This document shows, piece after piece, positions 1 to 7,308 of a stretch of DNA of 12,355 nucleotides. The position numbers and the translations under genes are program-made. Numbering within the stretch: the first letter of the stretch is position 1; each line of letters starts with the position of its first letter. Source of the DNA: Methanobacterium sp. PtaU1.Bin097 (GTDB taxonomy: Archaea; Methanobacteriota; Methanobacteria; Methanobacteriales; Methanobacteriaceae); contig MVQY01000087.1 in assembly GCA_002067325.1 (NCBI GenBank), positions 1 to 12,355 on the forward strand, read 5' to 3'. The notes beneath the pieces were generated by a model. It did not search any database. It saw only the letters and a list, made by a program, of their open reading frames with translations, and had not been told where the DNA came from.

Positions 1-333
1 TTCCGGAATGGGGGCTCCGGTGCTTACCTCTATGCAGGTCCCTTCCTCCACCCTACTTTCCGGGATTTCACCGGCTAACACCACATCTTTGAGTTTTAAA
101 GCAACTGGATCATCCTCGGAAGCTCCGAACGTGTCTTTTGAAATCACTGCATAGCCATCCATAGCTGCCCTCCGGAATGGGGGTAAATTTATGGTGGCGT
201 ATACATCCTCCGCCAGTACTCGTTTGTAGGCTACCTCCAGGGGTACCTTTTCCACTTTCTTCTTGATAGGGAGCTTGGAGATGATCTTCTCCACTTCTTC
301 AGGGTCTGTGATTTTAAGAAATTCCTGTCCCAT
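1..333 (-). CDS. moeA: Molybdopterin molybdenumtransferase MoeA, N-terminal part (3' end cut by window)
   Basis: The minus strand is open from an ATG at 333 to the window edge, giving 111 codons with no stop, so only the N-terminus is present. The MoeA signature PPFRRAAMDGYAV lies near residues 52-64, and a second conserved stretch (EVSTGAPIPE) ends the visible part. MoeA inserts molybdate or tungstate into adenylylated molybdopterin in the cytoplasm. In methanogens the product serves formylmethanofuran dehydrogenase and formate dehydrogenase (family knowledge). GGTGA sits a few bases before the ATG and supports this start. The usual acidic residue after PPF is arginine here (PPFRRAAMDG). The gene is divergent from the aIF1A gene across a 230-bp AT-rich spacer. 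Archaea often carry two MoeA paralogues; which one this is cannot be told from the fragment. Confidence 0.9.
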   Translation of the reverse strand, partial: MGQEFLKITDPEEVEKIISKLPIKKKVEKVPLEVAYKRVLAEDVYATINLPPFRRAAMDGYAVISKDTFGASEDDPVALKLKDVVLAGEIPESRVEEGTCIEVSTGAPIPE

Positions 334-563
334 GGAATCACCATTATAAGTTTCAGTTTGAATTAATTTTGGTAACGAAATCTATTATTAAATCAATGGT
401 TCATTAAATCATATGGATGGTTAGATAATAAATACTCTTTTTTATATACTTGTTAAATACTATATAAATAACAAGTCTAATCCAATATTCTTACTATTTG
501 AAATATTTCTAGTTAAATTAGAATTATATTGGAAATCATAATATAAAATAAGGAGGAGAGTAT
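334..563. promoter_or_regulatory. Divergent promoter region between moeA and the aIF1A gene
   Basis: This 230-bp AT-rich spacer separates two divergent genes and contains no convincing ORF. TATATAAATA at 461-470 is a reasonable plus-strand TATA box for the aIF1A transcript, predicting a start about 25 bases downstream. On the minus strand, TATATAAA at 446-439 could serve moeA. The 9-mer ATTAAATCA occurs twice in direct orientation (387-395 and 403-411), close to where the moeA transcript would begin, so it could be an operator. The TATA assignments come from pattern only. Confidence 0.4.
551..558 (+). promoter_or_regulatory. Strong Shine-Dalgarno site fixing the TTG start of aIF1A
   Basis: AGGAGGAG ends five bases before the TTG at 564. 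It supports this non-ATG start, since the first in-frame ATG lies well inside the conserved domain. Confidence 0.7.
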
Positions 564-869
564 TTGAGCAGAGGTCATGGACAGAATACGCAGGAAGTCA
601 GGAGAGTTAGAACTCCCCGTAAAGGGGAAATACCCGGAGTGGTAGAACAGATCATGGGCCATGGAAAACTTAAAGTTCGATGTGCCGATGGTAAAATAAG
701 GCTCGGTCGGATACCGGGTAAGATGAAAAAGAGGATATGGATCAGGGAAGGTGACGTGGTTTTAGTAAAGCCGTGGGATTTCCAGAGTGATGAGAAGGCA
801 GATATCATATGGAGATATACCAGAACGGAGTCTAACTGGTTAGAACGCCGGGGATATCTTAAATTATAA
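564..869 (+). CDS. eif1A: Translation initiation factor aIF1A
   Basis: This 101-residue protein matches archaeal aIF1A (eIF1A, homologous to bacterial IF1) in length and sequence. A basic N-terminal tail (RRVRTPRKGE, about 13-22) precedes a single S1-like OB fold. The OB fold includes GVVEQIMGHGKLKVRCADGKIRLGRI-type strands (25-50), the basic GKMKKRIWI stretch (52-60), and the typical GDVVLVKPWDFQSDEKADI segment (63-81). The factor binds the A-site region of the small ribosomal subunit and helps assemble initiation complexes with aIF1, aIF2 and aIF5B. The start is TTG with a strong SD. It is the first gene of the rightward block, 102 bp before rio1, whose product also acts on the small subunit. 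The conserved initiation and ribosome-maturation context supports the call. Confidence 0.96.
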   Translation: MSRGHGQNTQEVRRVRTPRKGEIPGVVEQIMGHGKLKVRCADGKIRLGRIPGKMKKRIWIREGDVVLVKPWDFQSDEKADIIWRYTRTESNWLERRGYLKL

Positions 870-877
870 ATATCCTA

Positions 878-886
878 TTTTTATAC
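878..886 (+). promoter_or_regulatory. Possible TATA box ahead of rio1
   Basis: TTTTTATAC lies in the 102-bp gap between the aIF1A gene and rio1, about 90 bases before the rio1 start. The gap is long enough for a separate promoter. No SD-like site is seen close to the rio1 ATG. Confidence 0.3.
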
Positions 887-971
887 ACTAATTTTAATAT
901 CATACTGTTAACTTGATAAGATTTGTTCTCCTCATTTTCCGAAATCATACAACTTTTTCTGTGGTTTTAAA

Positions 972-1739
972 ATGTCGAAAATAACTAAGGCCGATGAAGA
1001 TCTTAGGAAGATGTTATCAGAGAAGCGTATAAAAAGCGATGATGACAGGCGTGTAGGAAGCGAGGTTTTCGACAAAAAAACCCTGGAAACCCTCTATAAA
1101 TTAGCAAACCAGGGATATCTACAGATTCTCTACGGTGCTATAAGTACCGGTAAGGAAGCTAACGTTTTTAAAGGGATAGATGATGATGGTAACTTTGTTG
1201 CAGTTAAAATTTACCGAGTTACCACCTCTGATTTTAAAAAGATGCAGGATTACATCCAGGGAGACCCCCGTTTCAAGGTAAAAACCAGTAATAAACGTCA
1301 AGTAATTTACACGTGGGTTAACAAGGAATTCAGGAACCTTAAAAGGGCCTGTGAATTTGGGGTTAGAGTTCCCAGACCCATCGTCGCTAAAAATAACATA
1401 CTGGTCATGGAATTTATAGGAGACAAGGAAGGAAACCCGGCACCACTACTCAAGAATGCTGATGTACACGATGCAAAAAAAGTAGCGGATAAATTAATAG
1501 AATATGTTAAAATTCTTTATAATAAAGCCAAATTGGTTCATGGAGATTTATCCGGCTTTAATATCTTAATTAAAGATGATGAACCGGTTATCATCGATAT
1601 TTCTCAGGGTGTTGTGGTAGATCATCCCCTAGCAGAGGAGCTTCTAAACAGAGATATTGGTAATTTATCTAAAGATTTTAAAAAATTAGGTATCCACATA
1701 TCTGAAGATGAAATAAAGAGTAAAATTATGGATTTTTGA
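972..1739 (+). CDS. rio1: RIO1-type serine/threonine protein kinase/ATPase
   Basis: This 255-residue protein carries the full RIO1 core. The RIO-type nucleotide loop STGKEANVF is at 58-66, and the ATP-anchoring lysine is K79 in VAVKIY. The hinge is VMEFIG (145-150). The catalytic loop VHGDLSGFN (189-197) has the base D192, and the metal-binding IIDISQ (207-212) has D209. The STGKEA loop and IDxSQ motif indicate RIO1 rather than RIO2, and there is no N-terminal winged-helix domain. In eukaryotes and archaea, Rio1 is a conformational ATPase/kinase acting in late maturation of the pre-small subunit, near the 3' end of 16S/18S rRNA. It is followed by a Dim2-like KH protein that acts in the same step. 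There is no clear SD before the ATG, so a weak site or its own transcript is possible. Confidence 0.95.
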   Translation: MSKITKADEDLRKMLSEKRIKSDDDRRVGSEVFDKKTLETLYKLANQGYLQILYGAISTGKEANVFKGIDDDGNFVAVKIYRVTTSDFKKMQDYIQGDPRFKVKTSNKRQVIYTWVNKEFRNLKRACEFGVRVPRPIVAKNNILVMEFIGDKEGNPAPLLKNADVHDAKKVADKLIEYVKILYNKAKLVHGDLSGFNILIKDDEPVIIDISQGVVVDHPLAEELLNRDIGNLSKDFKKLGIHISEDEIKSKIMDF

Positions 1740-1740
1740 G

Positions 1741-1758
1741 GATAGAAAACTTTATAAT
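1741..1758 (+). promoter_or_regulatory. Candidate BRE/TATA promoter for the KH gene
   Basis: A purine-rich AGAAAA element directly precedes TTTATAAT at 1751-1758, a BRE plus TATA arrangement. It lies about 80 bases before the TTG start at 1837, so the KH-top6 genes may have a promoter of their own besides read-through. Confidence 0.4.
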
Positions 1759-1836
1759 AGTGGATAATAAATATATTTTTGTGGTCCTCATATTACTTCA
1801 CATTTTTTTCAAATTTAACTACAAGGAGAATATTAT

Positions 1837-2418
1837 TTGAGCAGTATAGAATACCTTAAAATCCCCAGGGAAAGAGTAGGAGTCGTTATTGGTAAAGGGG
1901 GGATTAGTAAGGAAGAAATTGAAAAGCTAACCCAAACCGAAATAGAGGTAGACAGTGAGACCGGTAGTGTGTCCATAAAACCCACAGAGGAAACTGAAGA
2001 TCCTTTATCAGTTTGGAAAGCCAGATATATTGTTAAAGCTATAGGAAGGGGTTTTAACCCGGAAATAGCCCTGAAACTTACGAGTGACGAGATGATACTG
2101 GATATCATCAACCTCCCTGACTACGTGGGCAAATCAAAGAAAGCTATTTTAAGACAGAAGGGAAGGATCATTGGTAAAGACGGTAGAACCCGGGATATTA
2201 TCACCGAGATGACCGGTGTGAATTTATCGGTATACGGTAAGACCGTTGCCCTCATAGGTGATCTTCAACACATCCAGGTAGCCAGGGAAGCCGTGGACAT
2301 GATTTTAAAAGGCGCCCGGCATAAAAGTGTTTACGCTTTCCTGGAGAAGAAAAGCAGGGAAATGAAGATTGAAGAATTTAAGGAAATCGCCAAGGACGAG
2401 AGAACTTTACCAAAATAA
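1837..2418 (+). CDS. Archaeal Dim2/Krr1-like two-KH-domain RNA-binding protein
   Basis: The 193-residue protein has two KH domains. KH1 carries the GxxG loop in VVIGKGG (GKGG at 19-22), and KH2 carries RIIGKDGRTRD (GKDG at 113-116). The intervening AIGRGFNPEIAL (68-79) is the conserved signature of the archaeal Dim2p/Krr1 (Pno1) family. The C-terminal HKSVYAFLEKK (162-172) is also typical. Family members bind the 3' end of small-subunit rRNA during its maturation, and archaeal Dim2p has been linked to aIF2-alpha. The start is TTG, with AAGGAGA at 1823-1829 as SD. Its position right after rio1 fits a joint role in pre-30S maturation; that role is inferred from the families rather than shown here. 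Length is normal for the family. Confidence 0.9.
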   Translation: MSSIEYLKIPRERVGVVIGKGGISKEEIEKLTQTEIEVDSETGSVSIKPTEETEDPLSVWKARYIVKAIGRGFNPEIALKLTSDEMILDIINLPDYVGKSKKAILRQKGRIIGKDGRTRDIITEMTGVNLSVYGKTVALIGDLQHIQVAREAVDMILKGARHKSVYAFLEKKSREMKIEEFKEIAKDERTLPK

Positions 2419-2488
2419 TAAAAGTAAAGGTAATACTAATTAAATAAATACTAATATTACATGTACGTTAATTTACAGGAGGCTTAAA

Positions 2489-4087
2489 TTGGTGGAAAGA
2501 GAAGCAGCAGAACTTTTTGAGGAGTTTAAAGAACTTACAGCATCAGAATTTTTCAGACGAAACAAGCAGATGCTGGGATTTTCTGGGAAAATAAGATCCT
2601 TAACTATGGTTTTCCACGAGCTAATAACAAACAGCCTTGACGCCTGTGAAGAAGCAGGGATACAGCCAGATATAACCATAGACCTCAAAAGACTGGATAA
2701 AGATCATTACATACTTAAACATACAGATAACGGCCCAGGAATCCCTGAAGCCTATATAACCAAGGTGTACTGTACCATGTTCGCCGGTTCCAAATTCCGG
2801 AACATACAGTCCCGTGGTCAGCAGGGACTGGGGTGCAGCGGTTGTGTACTGTTATCCCAGATGACCACTGGAAAACCAGCCAAGGTGGTCTCTGGTTACT
2901 ATGAAGGTGGTAAAGATAAAGGACTGAAAGGCGTGGAATTAACCTTTAAAATGGATGTTAAAAAGAACCAGGGACTCATACTGGACCGTAAAGAAGCAGA
3001 AGTCACCCAGACAGGTGTTTCCATAGAATTACACTTCAAAGACGTGTCCTACTCCCTGAGTGAACAGGGTGCCTTCGAGTACATCCGGAGGACTATGATC
3101 GCCAACCCCCACGCCAAGATCAAATTCCGTGACCCCACCGGACAGATATTCATATTCGACCGGGCCACCGACGTCATCCCCCCATTACCTAAAGAGGTAC
3201 TACCTCACCCCCGGGGTGTTACCGCGGATGACCTGATATTCATGGCCAAACACACCGATAAGAGGAGGTTCAGGAGCTTACTCACCAGTTCACTCTCCCG
3301 TATGTCCACCAAGAGAGTCAACGAGATAGAGGAGGAAACTGGGATAGACCTGAACAAACGGCCCAGGGATATGAAATGGGAGGAAGCAGAGCAGATAGTA
3401 GAACTATTCGCCCGTATGGACTTCATGGCCCCCCCAACCTCTGGTCTGATTCCCATCGGTAAAGAACAGATCGATAAGGGTATAAGGGAAATACTTAACC
3501 CTGAATTTGCCGCCACCACCAGCCGGAAACCAAAAACCTACCGGGGTGGAGTGGCCTTTGTGATAGAAGCCGGTATCTCCTATGGAGGAGACTCCGGGAG
3601 ACTGGTGGGTGAACAGAAAAAGGCGGAGATCATGAGGTTCGCCAACCGGGTGCCCCTAACCTTCGACCAAGGTAGCTGTGCCATAACCGAAGCACTGAAG
3701 AGCATAGATTGGAAGCGGTACGGCATAAGGGACCTGGACAACGCACCCATAACCGTTTTCGTCAACATAGTCTCCACCAACGTACCTTATCTCTCCACTG
3801 GAAAGCAGAGCGTAGCTCCCGAGCCAGAGATACTCCATGAAGTACGGCAGGCCACCATGAAAATCGCCAGGAACCTTCAGAAATATATAAGGGCAAAAAG
3901 AGCCGCTAAAGAAGAGGCCATGCGTTCTAAAATATTTGAAAACCTGGTACCGGTTATCATCCGGGAGGCAGCGGTACTGGCAGAAACCGACGTCCCAGAA
4001 TATGATTCTGTACTTGCCAAAGTGACACGCAGAGCTAAATTTGAAAATATACCACTCGAAAGTGAGGAGGGTGAAGATGAGTCATAA
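2489..4087 (+). CDS. top6B: DNA topoisomerase VI subunit B (GHKL ATPase)
   Basis: This 532-residue subunit has the expected architecture. The GHKL (Bergerat) ATPase shows HELITNSLDAC (43-53, with E44 and N48), DNGPGIP (80-86), and the lid QSRGQQGLGCSG (107-118). A helix-two-turn-helix region follows at about 235-315. The transducer domain then carries the ATP-sensing switch lysine in STGKQSVAPE (K439 in this numbering). ATP binding closes the subunit dimer and drives strand passage by the type IIB enzyme, which relaxes and decatenates DNA. The TTG start has AGGAGG at 2477-2482. The stop overlaps the start of top6A by 11 bp, typical of this translationally coupled pair. The C-terminal tail is acidic and short. 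Confidence 0.97.
   Translation: MVEREAAELFEEFKELTASEFFRRNKQMLGFSGKIRSLTMVFHELITNSLDACEEAGIQPDITIDLKRLDKDHYILKHTDNGPGIPEAYITKVYCTMFAGSKFRNIQSRGQQGLGCSGCVLLSQMTTGKPAKVVSGYYEGGKDKGLKGVELTFKMDVKKNQGLILDRKEAEVTQTGVSIELHFKDVSYSLSEQGAFEYIRRTMIANPHAKIKFRDPTGQIFIFDRATDVIPPLPKEVLPHPRGVTADDLIFMAKHTDKRRFRSLLTSSLSRMSTKRVNEIEEETGIDLNKRPRDMKWEEAEQIVELFARMDFMAPPTSGLIPIGKEQIDKGIREILNPEFAATTSRKPKTYRGGVAFVIEAGISYGGDSGRLVGEQKKAEIMRFANRVPLTFDQGSCAITEALKSIDWKRYGIRDLDNAPITVFVNIVSTNVPYLSTGKQSVAPEPEILHEVRQATMKIARNLQKYIRAKRAAKEEAMRSKIFENLVPVIIREAAVLAETDVPEYDSVLAKVTRRAKFENIPLESEEGEDES
4064..4074 (+). promoter_or_regulatory. SD site that sets the top6A start
   Basis: GAGGAGGGTGA lies inside the last codons of top6B, two bases before the ATG at 4077. 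It favours that ATG over an in-frame TTG at 4041, which would add 12 residues with no SD and no conserved sequence. Confidence 0.65.
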
Positions 4088-5150
4088 CAACAAAATTGCC
4101 AATAGAAAAGACATCGCCATTAACAAACTCAAAAGTCTGGGGGAGAGGATAATAGAGGAGATAAACCAGAACAACGTCCCTGCACTCAAAGTACCCTCCC
4201 GGGGAACATCCAATATAATTTACGATGAAGACAAACGTTATTACGTCCTGGGAGACCGTTACGGTCAGCGTAGCCTGGGTAACGTGAAACAGATACCTAA
4301 AATTGCCCAGATGGTCTATGTAGCTAACTTCTGTAAAGACCTGGTGAGACGTGGAAAAACAGCCACTTTAAGGGAGATGTACTATGTCTCTGAGGGATGG
4401 GATGTGGACTTCGGAGACCAGCAGGAATCTAACATCGTAGGAGAGGACCTGGAAGTTACCCTGGGTATGACCAGGGAAGACCTGGGACTCATGCCCGAAG
4501 AAGACGGTGCCTCAGTCTATGGTAACCTCATCATGAAGGAAGATGACGTGGAGATAAACGCCCTTAGACTTGGTAAATCTGGTTACACCATATCACCTAC
4601 CATAGATGACGTGGAATTTCTGGACCACGACGTGGACAAGGTGATCGCCGTGGAAACCATGGGTATGTTCCACCGTCTGGTGCAGGAAGAAGCCTACAAA
4701 AAATTCAACTGTCTGATTGTAGGGCTCAAGGGACAGGCAGCACGTGCCACCAGAAGATTCCTAAGAAGGGTTAACCAGGACCTGAACTTACCTGTTTATA
4801 TCTGTAACGACGGAGACCCCTGGGGGTTCCACATCGCCATGGTAATCATCTCTGGAAGTGCCAAACTGGCCCATGTAAACCATGACCTGGCCACCCCTGA
4901 TGCTAAGTTCTTAGGAGTTACCGCCAGCGACATAATCAACTACGACCTGCCCACCGACCCACTCAAGGACATCGACGTGCTCCGATTAAAGGAACTCAGT
5001 AAGGACCCCCGTTACCGGGACGAACAGTGGCAGATGGAAATCAAGAAGATGCTTAAGATCGGTAAGAAGGCAGAGCAGCAGTCTTTCTCCAAGTATGGGC
5101 TGGAATACGTGGTAGACACCTACCTGCCCGAGAAACTAGATGCGATGTAA
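4077..5150 (+). CDS. top6A: DNA topoisomerase VI subunit A (Spo11-like catalytic subunit)
   Basis: From the ATG at 4077 the protein is 357 residues, normal for Top6A. The winged-helix (CAP-like) domain contains TLREMYYVSEGW (97-108); the second tyrosine of the pair, Y103, is the expected DNA-cleaving residue. The Toprim domain follows: VIAVETMGM (189-197) supplies the conserved E193, and ICNDGDPWGFHI (242-253) supplies the metal-binding D245 and D247. The subunit makes the staggered double-strand break through 5'-phosphotyrosyl links and works as an A2B2 tetramer with Top6B. An in-frame TTG 36 bases upstream is a possible alternative start but is less likely, because the SD sits just before 4077. 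A strong hairpin pair follows the stop. Confidence 0.97.
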   Translation: MSHNNKIANRKDIAINKLKSLGERIIEEINQNNVPALKVPSRGTSNIIYDEDKRYYVLGDRYGQRSLGNVKQIPKIAQMVYVANFCKDLVRRGKTATLREMYYVSEGWDVDFGDQQESNIVGEDLEVTLGMTREDLGLMPEEDGASVYGNLIMKEDDVEINALRLGKSGYTISPTIDDVEFLDHDVDKVIAVETMGMFHRLVQEEAYKKFNCLIVGLKGQAARATRRFLRRVNQDLNLPVYICNDGDPWGFHIAMVIISGSAKLAHVNHDLATPDAKFLGVTASDIINYDLPTDPLKDIDVLRLKELSKDPRYRDEQWQMEIKKMLKIGKKAEQQSFSKYGLEYVVDTYLPEKLDAM

Positions 5151-5153
5151 ATA

Positions 5154-5179
5154 ATCAACCTTTAAAAATGAAGGTTGAT
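5154..5179 (+). terminator. Perfect 9-bp hairpin just after top6A
   Basis: ATCAACCTT (5154-5162) and AAGGTTGAT (5171-5179) are exact reverse complements around an 8-base loop, beginning three bases after the top6A stop. It probably protects the transcript's 3' end or aids termination together with the adjacent second hairpin. Confidence 0.5.
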
Positions 5180-5232
5180 GGGAAAAGAGTTTAATGTGAC
5201 CTCTTTTTTCCCTTATTTCTTTTTATTTTATT
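5180..5232 (+). terminator. Hairpin plus T-rich run ending the top6 transcript
   Basis: GGGAAAAGAG (5180-5189) can pair with CTCTTTTTTCCC (5201-5212) with a two-base bulge. A strongly T-rich tract follows to about 5232. Archaeal termination needs mainly the U-run, so this is the likely end of the aIF1A-top6A block. Confidence 0.55.
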
Positions 5233-5480
5233 TGAAATCTGATTTCAATTATCCACCACCAATAGAAAATCCAATATTGCGTTTCTGTTTTTTTGAAATG
5301 GAATTTGTAAATTTCTCTAAAATAAAATCATAAAATTTATAATATCCTAAATAGAAAGATTTTTTATAGAAAACTTTTATTTCCAGATGCTTTTTTAGAA
5401 AAAATACCGGTTTTTAAGGGGTATTCAAATAAAAGGCATGGTAGATTGAGGGATCATACCAGGATTTAAGGAGGGCTAAT
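5233..5480 (+). promoter_or_regulatory. AT-rich gap with the GAPDH promoter
   Basis: About 250 bp without a gene. TTTATAAT at 5336-5343, preceded by an A-rich BRE-like stretch, is the best TATA candidate; TTTTTATAG at 5361-5369 is a second. Either gives a leader of roughly 90-120 bases before GAPDH. AAGGAGGG at 5468-5475 is a strong SD five bases before the ATG at 5481. I see no RNA gene or conserved riboswitch fold. Confidence 0.4.
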
Positions 5481-6500
5481 ATGAAATCGGTTGGAATAAA
5501 TGGATACGGAACCATAGGTAAAAGGGTGGCAGATGCTGTAGACTGCCAGGACGATATGAAAATAGTGGGGGTGACCAAGCGGACCCCCGATTTTGAAGCC
5601 AAAATGGCAGTGGAGAAGGGCTTCGATCTATATATCAGCGCCCCCGAAAGAGAGGGATTGTTTAAAGATGCTGGTATCGAAATATCCGGTACCATAGATG
5701 AACTATACGACCAGCTGGATATTATAGTGGACTGCACCCCGGGAGGAATCGGTGCTAAAAACAGGGATAACATATACCAGAAACAGGGACTCAAAGCCAT
5801 ATTTGAGGGTGGTGAAAAACACGAAGCCATAGGTAAATCCTTCAACTCCTTCAGCAACTTCGAAGATGCCCTGGGAGCAGATTACATACGTGTTGTTTCC
5901 TGTAACACCACCGGACTCTGCAGAACTTTAAAACCAATAGATGACCTGGCCGGTGTAAAGAAGGTACGAGCAGTCATGGTGCGCCGTGGAGCAGACCCTG
6001 GACAGATAAAATCCGGTCCAATAAACGCCATAGTGCCTAACCCACCAACAGTACCATCCCACCATGGACCTGACGTCCAGACGGTGATGTATGGACTGGA
6101 TATCACCACCATGGCCTTACTGGTGCCCACCACTATAATGCACCAGCACAACCTCATGGTAGAGCTCGAAAAGGATGTAAGTGTGGATGATGTCATAGAT
6201 AAACTGGAAAACACTTCCCGGGTGCTTCTCTTAGAGGCAGAAAAGGGAATGGATTCCACTGCCTCTGTCATGGAATTCGCCCGTGATCTTGGAAGGCCCA
6301 GGGGAGATTTATTTGAGATAGCAGTGTGGAAGGAATCCCTGAACATCGTGGATCAGGAGCTCTTCTACATGCAGGCCATCCACCAGGAATCGGATGTTGT
6401 CCCGGAAAATGTGGACGCCATCAGGGCCATGCTGGAGCTGGAATCAGACCCAGCCAAATCCATCGCAAAAACCAATGAGAACATGGGTATTCTTGGTTAA
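5481..6500 (+). CDS. gap: Archaeal type II glyceraldehyde-3-phosphate dehydrogenase
   Basis: The 339-residue protein is a full-length archaeal (type II) phosphorylating GAPDH, which interconverts glyceraldehyde-3-phosphate and 1,3-bisphosphoglycerate with NAD(P). In an autotrophic methanogen it would run mainly in the gluconeogenic direction. The Rossmann loop GYGTIGKR is at 8-15. The catalytic cysteine is C141 in SCNTTGLCR (140-148). A conserved PNPPTVPSHHGPDVQT segment lies at 186-201, and the MHQHN stretch (220-224) holds histidines that are candidates for the archaeal-type catalytic His. Bacterial-type GAPDH has a different SCTTN arrangement, so the archaeal class is clear. It has its own SD, upstream TATA candidates and a terminator hairpin, so it is probably a single-gene transcript despite lying downstream of top6A. 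Confidence 0.97.
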   Translation: MKSVGINGYGTIGKRVADAVDCQDDMKIVGVTKRTPDFEAKMAVEKGFDLYISAPEREGLFKDAGIEISGTIDELYDQLDIIVDCTPGGIGAKNRDNIYQKQGLKAIFEGGEKHEAIGKSFNSFSNFEDALGADYIRVVSCNTTGLCRTLKPIDDLAGVKKVRAVMVRRGADPGQIKSGPINAIVPNPPTVPSHHGPDVQTVMYGLDITTMALLVPTTIMHQHNLMVELEKDVSVDDVIDKLENTSRVLLLEAEKGMDSTASVMEFARDLGRPRGDLFEIAVWKESLNIVDQELFYMQAIHQESDVVPENVDAIRAMLELESDPAKSIAKTNENMGILG

Positions 6501-6533
6501 GAGGGATTATTTTATCCCTTTTTAATATTTTTT
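6499..6533 (+). terminator. Terminator after GAPDH
   Basis: AGGGAT (6502-6507) and ATCCCT (6514-6519) form a hairpin with a 6-base loop. It is extended by A-T pairs that include the GAPDH stop codon, and it runs directly into T-rich sequence. Confidence 0.6.
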
Positions 6534-6609
6534 ATAATTTTTAACAGGAAAAATCTACTTTTTAATTTCTTACAAAAATTTAAATTTTCAATTACCTAGA
6601 GGCCTATAA

Positions 6610-7248
6610 TTGAATTACGACCTGCACGTCCATTCCAAATATTCAATCGATGGTTACACGGAACCTAAAGTCATCGTCAAAACTGCCCATAAGAGGGGAC
6701 TTTCTGGTGTGGCAGTAACTGACCATAACACCATACAGGGAGGTTTAAAAGCTAAAGAATATGAAACTGATGATTTAAAGGTCATCGTTGGTTCTGAAAT
6801 TGAAACAGACCGTGGTGAAGTTATAGGTCTTTTTTTAAGTGAGGAAGTTAAATCAAACACATTCCCTGAGGTGGTTCAGGAGATAAAGGACCAGAATGGC
6901 CTGGTAATCATCCCCCATCCCTTCGATAATATCCGGGGTAATGGTATAAAACCAACCAGTGAGGATATTCCTTTCGTTGATTGTGTGGAAGTCTATAACT
7001 CCCGTTGTCTCCTGGAAAGATATAATCACCGGGCCAGTGAATTTGCCCAGTCAAGTAAACTGAATATATCAGCTGGAAGCGACGCCCACTTTGCAAGGGA
7101 AATAGGCAGGGCTGGAATTATTGTAAATTCAGAAATTAACAATCCGGATGAATTGTTAAAGGAAACTCCTATTGTCTTTGGTACAAAAACGGGTATCATC
7201 CATCTGGGTTTAACCAAGATACTCAAAACATGGCGCAAACCTTATTGA
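6610..7248 (+). CDS. PHP-domain metal-dependent phosphoesterase
   Basis: The 212-residue protein is a single PHP domain. The metal-ligand motifs appear in order: DLHVHSKYS with HVH at 6-8, VTDHN (36-40), GSEIE (61-65), PHP within IIPHPFD (100-106), EVYNSR (127-132) and GSDAHF (156-161). These clusters form the multinuclear metal site of PHP phosphatases and nucleases. Stand-alone members include histidinol-phosphatase, RNase AM-type enzymes and 3',5'-nucleotide phosphatases; the substrate here cannot be read from sequence. The start is TTG at 6610 with a modest GAGG site at 6599-6602. The gene lies between GAPDH, behind a terminator, and SepCysS 60 bp downstream on the same strand, so it may be cotranscribed with the latter. 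Confidence 0.88.
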   Translation: MNYDLHVHSKYSIDGYTEPKVIVKTAHKRGLSGVAVTDHNTIQGGLKAKEYETDDLKVIVGSEIETDRGEVIGLFLSEEVKSNTFPEVVQEIKDQNGLVIIPHPFDNIRGNGIKPTSEDIPFVDCVEVYNSRCLLERYNHRASEFAQSSKLNISAGSDAHFAREIGRAGIIVNSEINNPDELLKETPIVFGTKTGIIHLGLTKILKTWRKPY

Positions 7249-7308
7249 ATCAATTAATATAACTAATGATAAATGGATAAAAATAAATAAATAACACCAG
7301 TGATAGGG

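Noticed and set aside
4041..4076. Upstream TTG start for top6A
   Set aside because: No SD is found before it, and the extra 12 residues come from within top6B. The ATG at 4077 has a strong SD.
5414..5857. Minus-strand ORF of 147 codons overlapping the GAPDH start
   Set aside because: It is antisense to conserved GAPDH sequence and its product is serine/proline-rich without any motif, typical of a shadow.
5882..6346. Long minus-strand ORF inside GAPDH
   Set aside because: It is a serine- and threonine-rich antisense translation of a conserved gene, with no start context.
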